Source: Bacteroidales bacterium
GTDB taxonomy: Bacteria > Bacteroidota > Bacteroidia > Bacteroidales > Marinilabiliaceae
NCBI GenBank assembly: GCA_900766825.1
Contig: CAAFWU010000047.1
Span: 12,153 to 76,152 of the forward strand
Reading direction: 5' to 3'
Length of the DNA: 64,000 bases
The notes under the pieces were generated by a model, which saw only the letters and a list, made by a program, of their open reading frames with translations, was not told the origin of the DNA and ran no database searches. Of this stretch, positions 9,376 through 18,067 are shown piece by piece. Position numbers and translations under genes: made by a program. Within the stretch, counting starts at the first letter, position 1. Each line of letters opens with the position of its first letter.

Positions 9376-12210
9376 ATGAGAAACAAAGCCACGCAACTCA
9401 ACGCCCTAACTAACCTCACTAAGAGAGAAAACATAGGCAAAACAATGCTCTGCCTACTCATGTGCCTCACATCCCTCGCTGCCCAAGCCCAGCAAGTGGA
9501 GTACCCATGCGACAGCTACATTGAGAAAGCGCGCTACGACAAGGCCGAAGAGAAGATTGCCAAAGCCTTGGTCAAAGAGCCAGACGCCACCGTCTACTAC
9601 GCCGCCTATATGCTCTTCTCACAAAAGACCTACGCTGCCTTCGACATCAAGTTGGCCTACGACCAGCTGACCAAATCCCTCAAGCTCTTTTTCGATGCCG
9701 ACCCCGACAAGAGGGCCAAACTCGAGAAACATGGCTACAATGTCAAGGCCTACGACGATGCCTTCTACCGCGCCTGTCAAATTGGTCTGGACGAGGCCAA
9801 GGCTCAGAACACCATAGAATCCTTCAATGCCTACCTCAACCATTTCAATGCCCGAGCCTCAAGAGACCAAAGAGACGAGGCCACCAACCTCCGCAACGCT
9901 CTGGCCTTTGCCGATGTCCTAAAGACCAACACACTGGAGTCCTACAACACCTTCATGATCACCTACCCTCAGGCTCGCGAATATCAGCAAGCGCGCAAGA
10001 GGCGCAACGCCTTGGCCTATAAAGAGGCTGAGCGCGAGGGCACCCAACAAGCCTACGAAGCCTTTGTAAAGATGGACCCTAAGGCCGATGAGGCTCCCCG
10101 AGCATGGGACCACATCTACCAATTGGCCTACAACGAAGCCCAACGTCTCGACACCGAGGAGGCCTATCGCGCCTATGCCCGCCAATACCCCAAGAGCCCA
10201 TACACTACTCTGGCCACCGACAAGGCTAACACTCTAGAGTATATTGCCAAAACAGAGCCTGGAAACTGGAAAAGCTACCGCGACTACATTGAGGTGCGCT
10301 CGACCAACACAGCCATCTGTGCCGTGGCTCGCACCGAGATTTGGGTCATTGCCCGCAAGGGACGCATTGTGGAGGCACTAAACTACGGAGCCAACACCTT
10401 CGCGGGAAGCCTTAGAGACTCCTGCCTTCTCCTACTCCACGATATCTATGCACAGAGTAGCGACATCAGACAGATGGACCAATTCTACGAAAAGTACAAC
10501 ATCTTGGGGGCTTGCGAAGAGCTGCAGCAACTCAGGACAAAGGACAAAGCTGCCATAAACGTCAAGGAGTGGGGCAGCACAGACGAGTTTATCCGCGCCG
10601 CAGCCCCCTACTACTCGGCCTATGTGGCATTGCAGGGTTTGGTGGCCGACGACATCAAGGCTCAGCGTTGGGCTCAAGCGAAGAAAAAAGTTGAGCAATT
10701 TGCCCCAGACTTTGGCAACGACCATTGCTATCAAAATCTGCTTGCTGCTCTCAGTTCGCCTATTGACAAGACTATTAAAATCAACAACATAGGGGCAAAC
10801 ATTAATACTAAGAGTGGTGGGGAATATTGCCCTGTTATCTCGGCCGATGGCAAGACAATGTTCTTTTGCGGGCGAGACAGAAAGGACAATTTTTCTGGCG
10901 AAGACATCTTCATGACGCAAAAGCGCAATGGTGTTTGGAGCAAGGCCTCTGGGAACAAAGACATTAACTCTGTTGGCAACGATGCCCCTCTGGCCATTTC
11001 GGCCGATGGCACAAAACTTATTATGTTCCGCAGCGGAAGTCTGTGCATATCTCATAAAGAGCGAGACGGATGGTCGGAACCCGAGAAGATGCCAAAGAAC
11101 TTGAACATCTGCGATTGGCAAGCCGATGCCATGATATCGAGCGATGGCAGAGCCTTTCTGTTTGCAGCACGCAAGAACACGCCGCACGACATTGCAGACG
11201 AATGGACAGAAACCACAAACATCTATGTCTCCCTTATGGACGAGAACGGAGATTGGGGTGAACCTTTCGACCTTGGTCCGACAATCAATGCCGCTGGCTA
11301 CACTCGTTCGCCTCTTCTGCACCCCGACATGAAGACACTCTATTTCAGTTCCGTAGGTCACGGAAGCCTTGGCGATTTGGATGTTTTTAAATCGACCAGA
11401 TTGCGAGATGACAGTTGGACCGAGTGGAGCGAACCCGTCAACATGGGCAAGGAGATAAACACCGTGGGTCAAGAGTGCTGGTACAAGATATCGACCGATG
11501 GCAAGACAGCATACTTCTCAAAAGGCGATGGTGATAATGAAGACATCTACTGGCTCAACCTGCCAGAGAAGTTGCGTCCTAACCCCGTGGCCACCATATC
11601 GGGTCATCTTACGGACACGGATGGCAACCCCATTGTGTCCAAGATAAAATGGGAGGATCTGGATTTGCAACAGATTGTGGGTGAGTCGCAAACAGACCCA
11701 ACCGATGGCAGTTTCTTCATCATCTTACCCATGGGTCACAACTATGGTTACTTCATCGACGACGATAAACTCTTTCCTCTGTCGGATAATCTGGACCTTA
11801 GCAAAAAGAACGAGAACGTGGCCTTAGAAAACAATCTCGAGGTGGCCACCATAGAGAAGATGGTGGAGGATTCGGTGCCTATGCCAATGAACAACCTCTT
11901 TTTCAGCGTGGGGGACAGCACCCTCATGAGCACATCGAAGTCGGAGCTAACGCGCGTGGCCAAACTGATAACCAAGATAGGTAGCCGTGTTGAGATTGGC
12001 GGACATACCGACGATACGGGCGACGACCTCAGAAACCAAGTGCTCTCCGAGGCTCGAGCTGCCGAGGTTAAACGGTTCCTGATTTCGGAGGGATGCCCCG
12101 AACATTTGCTGGTGGTGGTGGGCTACGGCAAGAGCAAGCCTGTGGCGTCAAATAAAACAGTTGCGGGTCGTAAAAAGAATAGGCGTGTGGAGATTAGGTT
12201 TATAAAATAG
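9376..12210 (+). CDS. Large OmpA-family protein with helical repeats and PD40 propeller
   Basis: Envelope protein of 944 residues with the same plan as the gene at 5848. It has a signal peptide (MLCLLMCLTSLAAQAQQ, preceded by a 23-residue n-region if the ATG at 9376 is used; an ATG at 9445 would give a normal one). A long helical repeat region follows, with recurring Tyr-x-x-Phe/Ala and YPxSxY patterns (about 140-300; NTLESYNTFMITYP, DTEEAYRAYARQYP). A PD40 propeller comes next (about 475-740: ISADGKTMFFCGRD, ISTDGKTAYFSKGD), then a beta domain, and an OmpA domain with VEIGGHTDDTGDDLRNQVLS. The repeats probably form a protein-binding solenoid. It is transcribed after the fba terminator and ends before a hairpin cluster. 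Confidence 0.87.
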   Translation: MRNKATQLNALTNLTKRENIGKTMLCLLMCLTSLAAQAQQVEYPCDSYIEKARYDKAEEKIAKALVKEPDATVYYAAYMLFSQKTYAAFDIKLAYDQLTKSLKLFFDADPDKRAKLEKHGYNVKAYDDAFYRACQIGLDEAKAQNTIESFNAYLNHFNARASRDQRDEATNLRNALAFADVLKTNTLESYNTFMITYPQAREYQQARKRRNALAYKEAEREGTQQAYEAFVKMDPKADEAPRAWDHIYQLAYNEAQRLDTEEAYRAYARQYPKSPYTTLATDKANTLEYIAKTEPGNWKSYRDYIEVRSTNTAICAVARTEIWVIARKGRIVEALNYGANTFAGSLRDSCLLLLHDIYAQSSDIRQMDQFYEKYNILGACEELQQLRTKDKAAINVKEWGSTDEFIRAAAPYYSAYVALQGLVADDIKAQRWAQAKKKVEQFAPDFGNDHCYQNLLAALSSPIDKTIKINNIGANINTKSGGEYCPVISADGKTMFFCGRDRKDNFSGEDIFMTQKRNGVWSKASGNKDINSVGNDAPLAISADGTKLIMFRSGSLCISHKERDGWSEPEKMPKNLNICDWQADAMISSDGRAFLFAARKNTPHDIADEWTETTNIYVSLMDENGDWGEPFDLGPTINAAGYTRSPLLHPDMKTLYFSSVGHGSLGDLDVFKSTRLRDDSWTEWSEPVNMGKEINTVGQECWYKISTDGKTAYFSKGDGDNEDIYWLNLPEKLRPNPVATISGHLTDTDGNPIVSKIKWEDLDLQQIVGESQTDPTDGSFFIILPMGHNYGYFIDDDKLFPLSDNLDLSKKNENVALENNLEVATIEKMVEDSVPMPMNNLFFSVGDSTLMSTSKSELTRVAKLITKIGSRVEIGGHTDDTGDDLRNQVLSEARAAEVKRFLISEGCPEHLLVVVGYGKSKPVASNKTVAGRKKNRRVEIRFIK

Positions 12211-12240
12211 AGTTAGATAGCAACGATTCCATATAATAAT

Positions 12241-12280
12241 CCAGCCGTTGGCAGAACTTGCGTGGTCTGCTGGCGGCTGG
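12241..12280 (+). terminator. Stem-loop after the large OmpA-family gene
   Basis: A 15-bp stem with wobble pairs (12241-12255 with 12266-12280, CCAGCCG at its base) lies 30 bp past the stop codon and is followed by AAATTGTTAT. It is probably the terminator of the OmpA gene. Confidence 0.5.
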
Positions 12281-12301
12281 AAATTGTTATCATTCAGAGA
12301 A

Positions 12302-12336
12302 TTTTGTCCGAAAAACTTAAAGTTTTTCGGACAAAA
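12302..12336. terminator. Perfect 16-bp inverted repeat between convergent genes
   Basis: TTTTGTCCGAAAAACT (12302-12317) is exactly complementary to 12321-12336 across a 3-nt loop. A and T tracts at both ends suit termination in either direction between the OmpA gene and guaA. Confidence 0.6.
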
Positions 12337-12367
12337 ACACCAACTATCCCACCCACTGAGGTGTCAC

Positions 12368-12414
12368 AAAAATCAAAGGGCAATGGAACTAAGAATGTTC
12401 CATTGCCCTTTGAT
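12368..12414 (-). terminator. Terminator of guaA
   Basis: A perfect 18-bp stem (12372-12389 with 12397-12414) and 7-nt loop sit 25 bp beyond the guaA stop codon. On the minus strand it is followed by four T residues. Confidence 0.8.
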
Positions 12415-12439
12415 TATGATGGATATCGGGATTCCATAT

Positions 12440-13969
12440 TTACTCCCACTCGATGGTTGCGGGTGGTTTGGAGCTGATGTCGTAGACTACGCGGTTTACG
12501 CCGCGGACTTTGTTGATGATATCGTTGGACACCTTGGCCAAGAATTCGTAGGGGAGGTGAACCCAGTCGGCTGTCATGCCATCGGTCGAGGTTACGGCAC
12601 GGAGGGCTACGGCGTTTTCGTAGGTGCGCTCATCGCCCATGACGCCAACAGATTGCACGGGGAGGAGCATTACGCCAGCCTGCCATACCTTGTCGTAGAG
12701 ACCTTCTGCACGAAGAGCGGAGATGAAGATATCATCGGCTTCCTGAAGCACGCGAACCTTCTCGGCGGTTACCTCGCCAAGGATGCGGATGCCCAGACCT
12801 GGACCTGGGAAGGGGTGACGGCCCAAGAGTTCGGGGGCGATCTCGAGAGCTGCGCCTACGCGACGGACCTCGTCTTTAAAGAGGAGACGGAGGGGCTCCA
12901 CGAGCTTGAGGTTCATCTTCTCGGGCAGACCGCCAACGTTGTGGTGGCTCTTGATTTTGGCCGAGGGTCCGTTGACGGATGTAGACTCGATGACGTCGGG
13001 GTAGATGGTTCCCTGACCGAGCCAACGTGCGTCTTGGATCTTCATGGCCTCGGCGTTGAAGACCTCGATGAAGTCGGCACCAATGATTTTGCGCTTCTTC
13101 TCGGGTTCGGTTACGCCCGCCAAGTCTTTCATGAAGCGGTCGGTGGCATCGACGCCAATGACGTTGAGGTCCATGCCCTTATACTGAGCCAGCACGCCTT
13201 CGAACTCGTTTTTGCGGAGCAAGCCGTTGTTTACGAATATGCAGGTGAGGTTCTTGCCAATGGCTCGGTGGAGGAGCACAGCGGCCACTGTGGAATCTAC
13301 ACCGCCCGAGAGACCGAGGATGACACGGTCGGAGCCCACTGTGCGACGGATGTCGGAAATGGTGCTTTCGATGAAGGATACGGGGGTCCAACCCTGATGG
13401 CAACCACAGATGCCCACCACGAAGTTTTTGAGGATCTTAGCACCCTCGGTGGAATGATAGACCTCTGGGTGGAACTGGATGCCGTAGGTCTCCTCGCCAT
13501 CGATTTTGAAAGCGGCGTTGGGCACCGACTCGGTGGAGGCCAAGAGGCGGAAGCCTGCGGGCATCTTCATAATGGTGTCGCCGTGCGACATCCAGACTTG
13601 GCTCTGTTCGGACACTGCCTGAAAGAGAGGGGAACCTGGGGCACCCACGGTGAGCATGGCACGACCATACTCGCGGGTAGCACTGGGTTCAACCTCGCCA
13701 CCATTGCTGTGAACCAAATATTGGGCACCGTAGCATATGCCGAGCACGGGGAGCTTGCCACGCAGACCGCTGAGGTCGATGGTGGGGGCTCCTGCCTGAC
13801 GTACGCTGGCGGGGCTACCAGACAAGATGATGCCCTTGACGCTCTCGTCGATCTCGGGGCACTTGTTGTAGGGGTGTATTTCGCAGTAGACATTCTGCTC
13901 GCGCACACGCCTGCCAATGAGCTGAGTGTATTGCGAACCGAAGTCCAATATTACAATCTTCTCCTGCAT
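12440..13969 (-). CDS. guaA: GMP synthase (glutamine-hydrolysing)
   Basis: Converts XMP to GMP with ATP and glutamine, the last step of guanine nucleotide synthesis. The 509 residues contain the class I glutamine amidotransferase domain with nucleophile Cys79 in [13 protein letters not shown] and its His/Glu pair in [12 protein letters not shown]. They also contain the ATP-pyrophosphatase domain with the SGGVDST P-loop and the C-terminal dimerisation domain ending PPATIEWE. The length is normal. It is transcribed alone, from a TATTTTTG box at 14171-14178, with a leader of about 195 nt in which I find no purine-riboswitch core. Confidence 0.97.
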   Translation of the reverse strand: MQEKIVILDFGSQYTQLIGRRVREQNVYCEIHPYNKCPEIDESVKGIILSGSPASVRQAGAPTIDLSGLRGKLPVLGICYGAQYLVHSNGGEVEPSATREYGRAMLTVGAPGSPLFQAVSEQSQVWMSHGDTIMKMPAGFRLLASTESVPNAAFKIDGEETYGIQFHPEVYHSTEGAKILKNFVVGICGCHQGWTPVSFIESTISDIRRTVGSDRVILGLSGGVDSTVAAVLLHRAIGKNLTCIFVNNGLLRKNEFEGVLAQYKGMDLNVIGVDATDRFMKDLAGVTEPEKKRKIIGADFIEVFNAEAMKIQDARWLGQGTIYPDVIESTSVNGPSAKIKSHHNVGGLPEKMNLKLVEPLRLLFKDEVRRVGAALEIAPELLGRHPFPGPGLGIRILGEVTAEKVRVLQEADDIFISALRAEGLYDKVWQAGVMLLPVQSVGVMGDERTYENAVALRAVTSTDGMTADWVHLPYEFLAKVSNDIINKVRGVNRVVYDISSKPPATIEWE

Positions 13970-14170
13970 AAAACGAAATAAATGAATTTATTAAGCCCCA
14001 TGCCGCGGGGGATGCCCAAAAGTGGGAACCCAATGTGCTGAAGAGCAGAGCCCGTCAAAAAATCGCACCTCCAAGAGCAAGATTTTTTGCCTAAAGTGGG
14101 GCGGAAGAGGCAGAGCAAGCACACGCCAAAAAGCGTTGCGGCAAGGCACAATAATTAAGAAATTGAGATA

Positions 14171-14178
14171 CAAAAATA
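14171..14178 (-). promoter_or_regulatory. -7 box (TATTTTTG) for guaA
   Basis: Minus-strand TAnnTTTG match about 200 bp upstream of the guaA ATG. The stretch 13970-14170 contains no gene and would be the guaA leader. Confidence 0.5.
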
Positions 14179-14254
14179 CGCATAATTACCACCATTTCAA
14201 AGTATAAGTGTTAAAATAGGCGGAGCATAGGGGTAAAAATGTGCACAAAATAGC

Positions 14255-14262
14255 TATATTTG
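14255..14262 (+). promoter_or_regulatory. -7 box (TATATTTG) for the LuxR-type regulator
   Basis: Perfect TAnnTTTG element 30 bp before the ATG at 14292. It lies downstream of an in-frame GTG at 14241, so that longer start is unlikely to be translated. Confidence 0.65.
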
Positions 14263-14291
14263 GGGGTCTGAAAACGAAAACTACGATAAGA

Positions 14292-14957
14292 ATGGTGAAG
14301 ATAGGCGTCTACGACAGTCACCCTTTGCTGCGAAGTGCATTAACCAAATTGGTCGATGAAGCCAACGAAGATTTTGAGGCTGAGGAGGTGGATATTGATG
14401 TGTCGCTTGCGGTGGGCAGCATCAAACGCGATGGCATAAACATTGTGTTGGTGACGTTGCATCATGGCGAGGAGGCTCCTTTGGAGTTTGTGAGCGAACT
14501 GACAAAACGCTTTGAGCGTGTGCGCTGCATAGTGATGCTTATGGAGGCGGATCCTAAGGCGGTGACGCATGCCATACGTGTGGGCACGAAGGGAATTGTG
14601 GCTCCACAGACGGAGATTGGCGAGTTGGTTCAGGCTATACTGACGGTGCGCAATGGCTTTGAGTTTTTCAGCAAGAGCGTGACGGATATGTTGGTGAACA
14701 AGTATGTAGACGGTGTGGTGGCCACAGAAGAGAAGGCGACAAAGAATGAGCCCGACATCGATTTGCTTAGCCGTCGCCAAATTGAGATATTGAAGTTGTG
14801 GGGTAACAACATGAGCAATAAGGATATTGCCGACAAGCTATACTTGAGCGTGCGCACGGTTGAGAGCCACAAGAATCATATTATGCAGAAACTGAATCTT
14901 AAGACCACGGTAGATATTATCCGCTTTGGCATTAGGAACAATATTATTGACTTGTAG
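14292..14957 (+). CDS. LuxR/NarL-type regulator with a degenerate receiver domain
   Basis: Transcription factor of 221 residues. The N-terminal part (1-125) has the fold pattern of a response-regulator receiver (VKIGVYDSHPLLRSALTKLV and GTKGIVAPQTEIGELVQAI), but the phosphorylation chemistry is missing. The beta3 position that should be Asp is Thr55 (IVLVTLHHG), the conserved beta5 Lys is replaced by Pro105, and the beta4 Ser/Thr is hydrophobic. The C-terminal part (158-215) is a full LuxR HTH (LLSRRQIEILKLWGNNMSNK and VRTVESHKNHIMQKL). It is probably a phosphorylation-independent regulator. No histidine kinase is adjacent. The start at 14292 is set by the -7 box at 14255. Confidence 0.9.
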   Translation: MVKIGVYDSHPLLRSALTKLVDEANEDFEAEEVDIDVSLAVGSIKRDGINIVLVTLHHGEEAPLEFVSELTKRFERVRCIVMLMEADPKAVTHAIRVGTKGIVAPQTEIGELVQAILTVRNGFEFFSKSVTDMLVNKYVDGVVATEEKATKNEPDIDLLSRRQIEILKLWGNNMSNKDIADKLYLSVRTVESHKNHIMQKLNLKTTVDIIRFGIRNNIIDL

Positions 14958-14983
14958 TCCTTATTTATATATCACGATATCGG

Positions 14984-15024
14984 AAACCGTTGGACCTCTT
15001 TTTTTCATGGGAGGGCAACGGTTT
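14984..15024 (+). terminator. Stem-loop after the LuxR-type gene
   Basis: AAACCGTTG (14984-14992) pairs with 15016-15024, with an inner CCTC/GAGG stem and a T-rich loop; a single further T follows. It is a weak intrinsic terminator. From here to the pnp promoter (about 15025-15250) I see no gene or structured element. Confidence 0.45.
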
Positions 15025-15258
15025 TACTGTATAAAGCAATTGTCTTATACCAGAAAAAGTTGACTGTCATCCCTTGATTTAATTTGACTTCTCTTTGTGT
15101 TGAATTCTGTATTTACATTTTATCCCTTATGAAATTTTGATGGAACAGCAACCAAGCACAACAACAAGAGCAAAATCAAAGCGTACAGCAACACATAATA
15201 AATCTTAAAGAAAGAGCAAAGTGCTTTAAATAAATTTTTATTTGTCGACGATTGAGGG

Positions 15259-15266
15259 TATATTTG
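15259..15266 (+). promoter_or_regulatory. -7 box (TATATTTG) for pnp
   Basis: Perfect TAnnTTTG element, giving a leader of about 30 nt before the pnp ATG at 15305. Confidence 0.65.
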
Positions 15267-15304
15267 CGATTGAAAATAAGTAGAGTAAAAGAAAATTAAG
15301 AATT

Positions 15305-17554
15305 ATGGAAAAACCCACGCCAATAGAGAAGGTCATTGACCTTGGCGATGGCCGCACCATTACCATCGAGACTGGTAAGTTGGCTAAGCAGGCCGACGGC
15401 TCGGTTATGGTAAAATGCGGAGGTACGTACCTTTTGGCCGCTGTGACTAGTGCCACAGAGGCAAAGCCAGACACCGACTTCATGCCCCTGACCGTTGAGT
15501 ACAAAGAGAAGTTTGCTTCGGCAGGTCGCTTCCCTGGTGGTTTCACTCGTCGCGAGGGTCGTGCCTCGGACTATGAGATCCTTATTGCCCGCTTAGTGGA
15601 CCGCGCATTGCGTCCTCTGTTCCCCGACAACTATCATGCGGACACCTTTGTAACCATCACCCTTTTCTCGGCCGACGAGAATGTTATGCCCGACTCTTTG
15701 GCTGGCTTGGCCGCTTCGGCTGCCATGACCATCTCGGACATTCCTTTCAATGGTCCTATTTCCGAGGTTCGCGTGGCTCGCATCGATGGCAAGCTCTGCA
15801 TCAACCCCTCGGCTAAGGATTTGGAGCGTGCCGACCTCGACATCATGGTTGCCGCCTCGATGAGCGACATCAACATGGTGGAGGGCGAGATGAAAGAGGT
15901 CTCCGAAGCCGATATGCTCGAGGCACTCAAATTTGCCCACGAGGCCATCAAGAAACAGTGTCAGGCTCAGATTGAACTGCGCGAACTCATTGGCAAGCCC
16001 AAACGTGAGTATTGCCACGAGGAGAACGACGAGGAGCTGCGCGCCAAGGTGCGCGAGCAGTGCTACGAGAAGGCTAAGCAGGTTGCTCGCAGCCGCATTG
16101 CCAACAAGGCCGAGCGTGGTCGTCAGTTCGATGCCATCAAGGATGAGTTCATTGCCAATAACTACCCCGAGGGTTTCGAGGGTGAGATTCCCACAGCCCT
16201 CATCAGCCGCTACTATCATGACGTGGAGCGCGATGCCGTACGCCGCGTGCTGCTCGACGAGCAGATCCGTCTCGATGGTCGCCGCACCGACGAGATTCGC
16301 CCCATCTGGTGCGAGGTAGGCTATCTGCCTGGCCCTCATGGCTCTGCCATCTTTACCCGTGGCGAGACTCAGTCTCTCTCCACCGTGACTTTGGGCACCA
16401 AGCTCGACGAGAAGCTTATCGACGAGGCCACTGTGCAGGGTTCTGACCGTTTCCTGCTTCACTATAACTTCCCTCCTTTCTCCACCAACGACCCCAAGGC
16501 CCCTCGTGGCGTAGGTCGTCGTGAGATTGGTCACGGCCACTTGGCCATGCGTGCCCTCAAGAACATGATTCCTGAGGATATCCCATACACCATTCGTGTT
16601 GTGAGCGACATCTTGGAGAGCAACGGTTCGTCCTCTATGGCAACAGTTTGCGCTGGCTGCCTCTCTCTCATGGATGCTGGTGTGCAGATCAAGAAGCCTG
16701 TGGCTGGCATTGCCATGGGTCTTATCACCGACACCGAGAGCGACAAATATTGCGTGCTGTCCGACATCTTGGGCGACGAGGATCACTTGGGCGATATGGA
16801 CTTTAAGGTCACTGGTACCCGCGATGGCATCACCGCCACCCAGATGGATATTAAGGTCGACGGTCTGAAGTACGAGGTTTTGGCCAAGGCTTTGGCTCAG
16901 GCTCGCGAGGGTCGTCTTCACATTCTGGACTGCATGCTCAGCGAGTTGCCCGCACCACGCGAAGACTACAAGCCTCATGCTCCTCGCATTGTAACCATCA
17001 CCATCCCCAAGGATATGATTGGTGCTGTCATTGGCCCCGGTGGCAAGATTATTCAGGACATTCAGGCCACCACTGGCACCACCATTGCCATCGACGAGGA
17101 CGACAAGCAGGGCATTGTGAACATTGCCGCATCGAACCGCGCAAGCATCGACGCCGCACTCGATCGCATCAACCAGATTGTGGCCATCCCCGAGGTGGGC
17201 AAGACCTACAAGGGTAAGGTGAAGACCATAACAACCTTCGGCGCCTTCGTAGAGATTCTGCCTGGCAAGGATGGTCTGCTGCACGTGAGCGAGATGGATT
17301 GGAAGCGCATTGAGGATCCTAACGACTTCTGCAAGGAGGGCGATGTCCTCGAGGTTCTGCTCAAGGAGATTGATGCCAAGACTGGCAAAATGCGCCTCAG
17401 CACCCGCGACCTAAAGCCTAAACCAGAGGGTTGGGTGGACCGTCCAGAACGTCCTCGTGGCGAAGGTGGCAACCGTGGCCCACGCCGTGAGGGTGGCGAC
17501 CGTGGTCCCCGTCGCGAGGGTGGCGACCGCCGTCCTCGTCACGACAACGAGTAG
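15305..17554 (+). CDS. pnp: Polynucleotide phosphorylase
   Basis: 3'-5' phosphorolytic exoribonuclease for mRNA turnover. The 749 residues show two RNase PH domains ([17 protein letters not shown] in the first; [20 protein letters not shown] and [14 protein letters not shown] in the second), the linking helical domain, a KH domain with [16 protein letters not shown], and an S1 domain ([20 protein letters not shown]). A family-typical core of about 710 residues is followed by an unusual tail of roughly 40 residues made of repeated Arg-Gly-Glu units ([16 protein letters not shown]), an RGG-like, probably RNA-binding, disordered extension. Codon use resembles highly expressed genes. It is monocistronic, ending at a strong terminator. 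Confidence 0.97.
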   Translation: MEKPTPIEKVIDLGDGRTITIETGKLAKQADGSVMVKCGGTYLLAAVTSATEAKPDTDFMPLTVEYKEKFASAGRFPGGFTRREGRASDYEILIARLVDRALRPLFPDNYHADTFVTITLFSADENVMPDSLAGLAASAAMTISDIPFNGPISEVRVARIDGKLCINPSAKDLERADLDIMVAASMSDINMVEGEMKEVSEADMLEALKFAHEAIKKQCQAQIELRELIGKPKREYCHEENDEELRAKVREQCYEKAKQVARSRIANKAERGRQFDAIKDEFIANNYPEGFEGEIPTALISRYYHDVERDAVRRVLLDEQIRLDGRRTDEIRPIWCEVGYLPGPHGSAIFTRGETQSLSTVTLGTKLDEKLIDEATVQGSDRFLLHYNFPPFSTNDPKAPRGVGRREIGHGHLAMRALKNMIPEDIPYTIRVVSDILESNGSSSMATVCAGCLSLMDAGVQIKKPVAGIAMGLITDTESDKYCVLSDILGDEDHLGDMDFKVTGTRDGITATQMDIKVDGLKYEVLAKALAQAREGRLHILDCMLSELPAPREDYKPHAPRIVTITIPKDMIGAVIGPGGKIIQDIQATTGTTIAIDEDDKQGIVNIAASNRASIDAALDRINQIVAIPEVGKTYKGKVKTITTFGAFVEILPGKDGLLHVSEMDWKRIEDPNDFCKEGDVLEVLLKEIDAKTGKMRLSTRDLKPKPEGWVDRPERPRGEGGNRGPRREGGDRGPRREGGDRRPRHDNE

Positions 17555-17630
17555 TATTCCATGCCGTCCCCACAGAATCCACTCTCTATTGGATTCCAAA
17601 GGACAATAGAATAATTGATTTAGTAGCAAA

Positions 17631-17674
17631 CCTTGGGTTTCTGCACCTTACGTGCGGAAGCCCAAGGTTTTTTT
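17631..17674 (+). terminator. Rho-independent terminator of pnp
   Basis: A 16-bp stem (CCTTGGGTTTCTGCAC, 17631-17646, with 17652-17667; one weak pair), a 5-nt loop and seven T residues. Confidence 0.9.
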
Positions 17675-17764
17675 GTGGATGGAGATACTCTCTGTACAGC
17701 AGAAACAGTAGAAATAATAGAAAACAACCCAAACGGTTTCATAATAGAATATATGAACTGTGAG

Positions 17765-17871
17765 TAGAAACCCTGCAAGGGTTTCAGTTTCTTTAGCCCA
17801 GGGTAACACCCTGGGTATTAGATTTCCCCCACCCTAACAGCTTCCCTGAAAGGGAAGCACATAAACATTTC
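17765..17871. repeat. Cluster of three short palindromes (REP-like)
   Basis: The gap between pnp and the DXS-family gene holds three neighbouring palindromes: GAAACCCTGCAAGGGTTTC, CCCAGGGTAACACCCTGGG and GCTTCCCTGAAAGGGAAGC. They are joined by short A+T-rich linkers, and a fourth related sequence (CCCAGAGCGTAGCCCTGGG) lies at 18008-18026. No open frame covers them. They look like a dispersed intergenic repeat family built on CCCTG/CAGGG cores, not like a terminator array; other copies cannot be checked within this window. The remaining sequence 17880-17998 is A+T-rich without visible features. Confidence 0.55.
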
Positions 17872-17998
17872 AAAATTGTGTATTATTAATCATGCAACAC
17901 TAATCATATTACAAGTTTACAATAGATAAAAAGACAATATTATATATCTCAGCATTCATGTGTCGCCACTTCTTAACGCTCAATTATAGATAAACAAC

Positions 17999-18027
17999 AA
18001 AAAAAAACCCAGAGCGTAGCCCTGGGT
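17999..18027 (-). terminator. Terminator of the DXS-family gene, formed by a REP-like palindrome
   Basis: On the minus strand ACCCAGGGC-TACG-CTCTGGGT is followed by eight or nine T residues (17999-18007), about 40 bp past the stop codon. The stem shares its CCCAGGG core with the palindromes at 17765-17871. Confidence 0.7.
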
Positions 18028-18067
18028 ATTCTTGAATTGCCCTATTGGGGGCAACATACATCTACAA

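Noticed and set aside
10432..11472. A 346-codon minus-strand frame within the large OmpA-family gene
   Set aside because: No promoter, no start context and no domain; the plus-strand gene shows PD40 repeats here.
12248..13981. A 577-codon plus-strand frame over guaA
   Set aside because: Covers guaA exactly in antisense and reads as an acidic Gly/Val/His mixture without motifs; guaA is unmistakable.
13970..14170. Possible purine riboswitch in the guaA leader
   Set aside because: The conserved loops and core of the purine riboswitch (TATAAT-type start and matching loop pairs) are not visible; the leader contains only generic G/C-rich stretches.
15593..17284. A 563-codon antisense frame inside pnp
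   Set aside because: Shadow of the strongly biased pnp codons; pnp has all catalytic motifs in the other strand.
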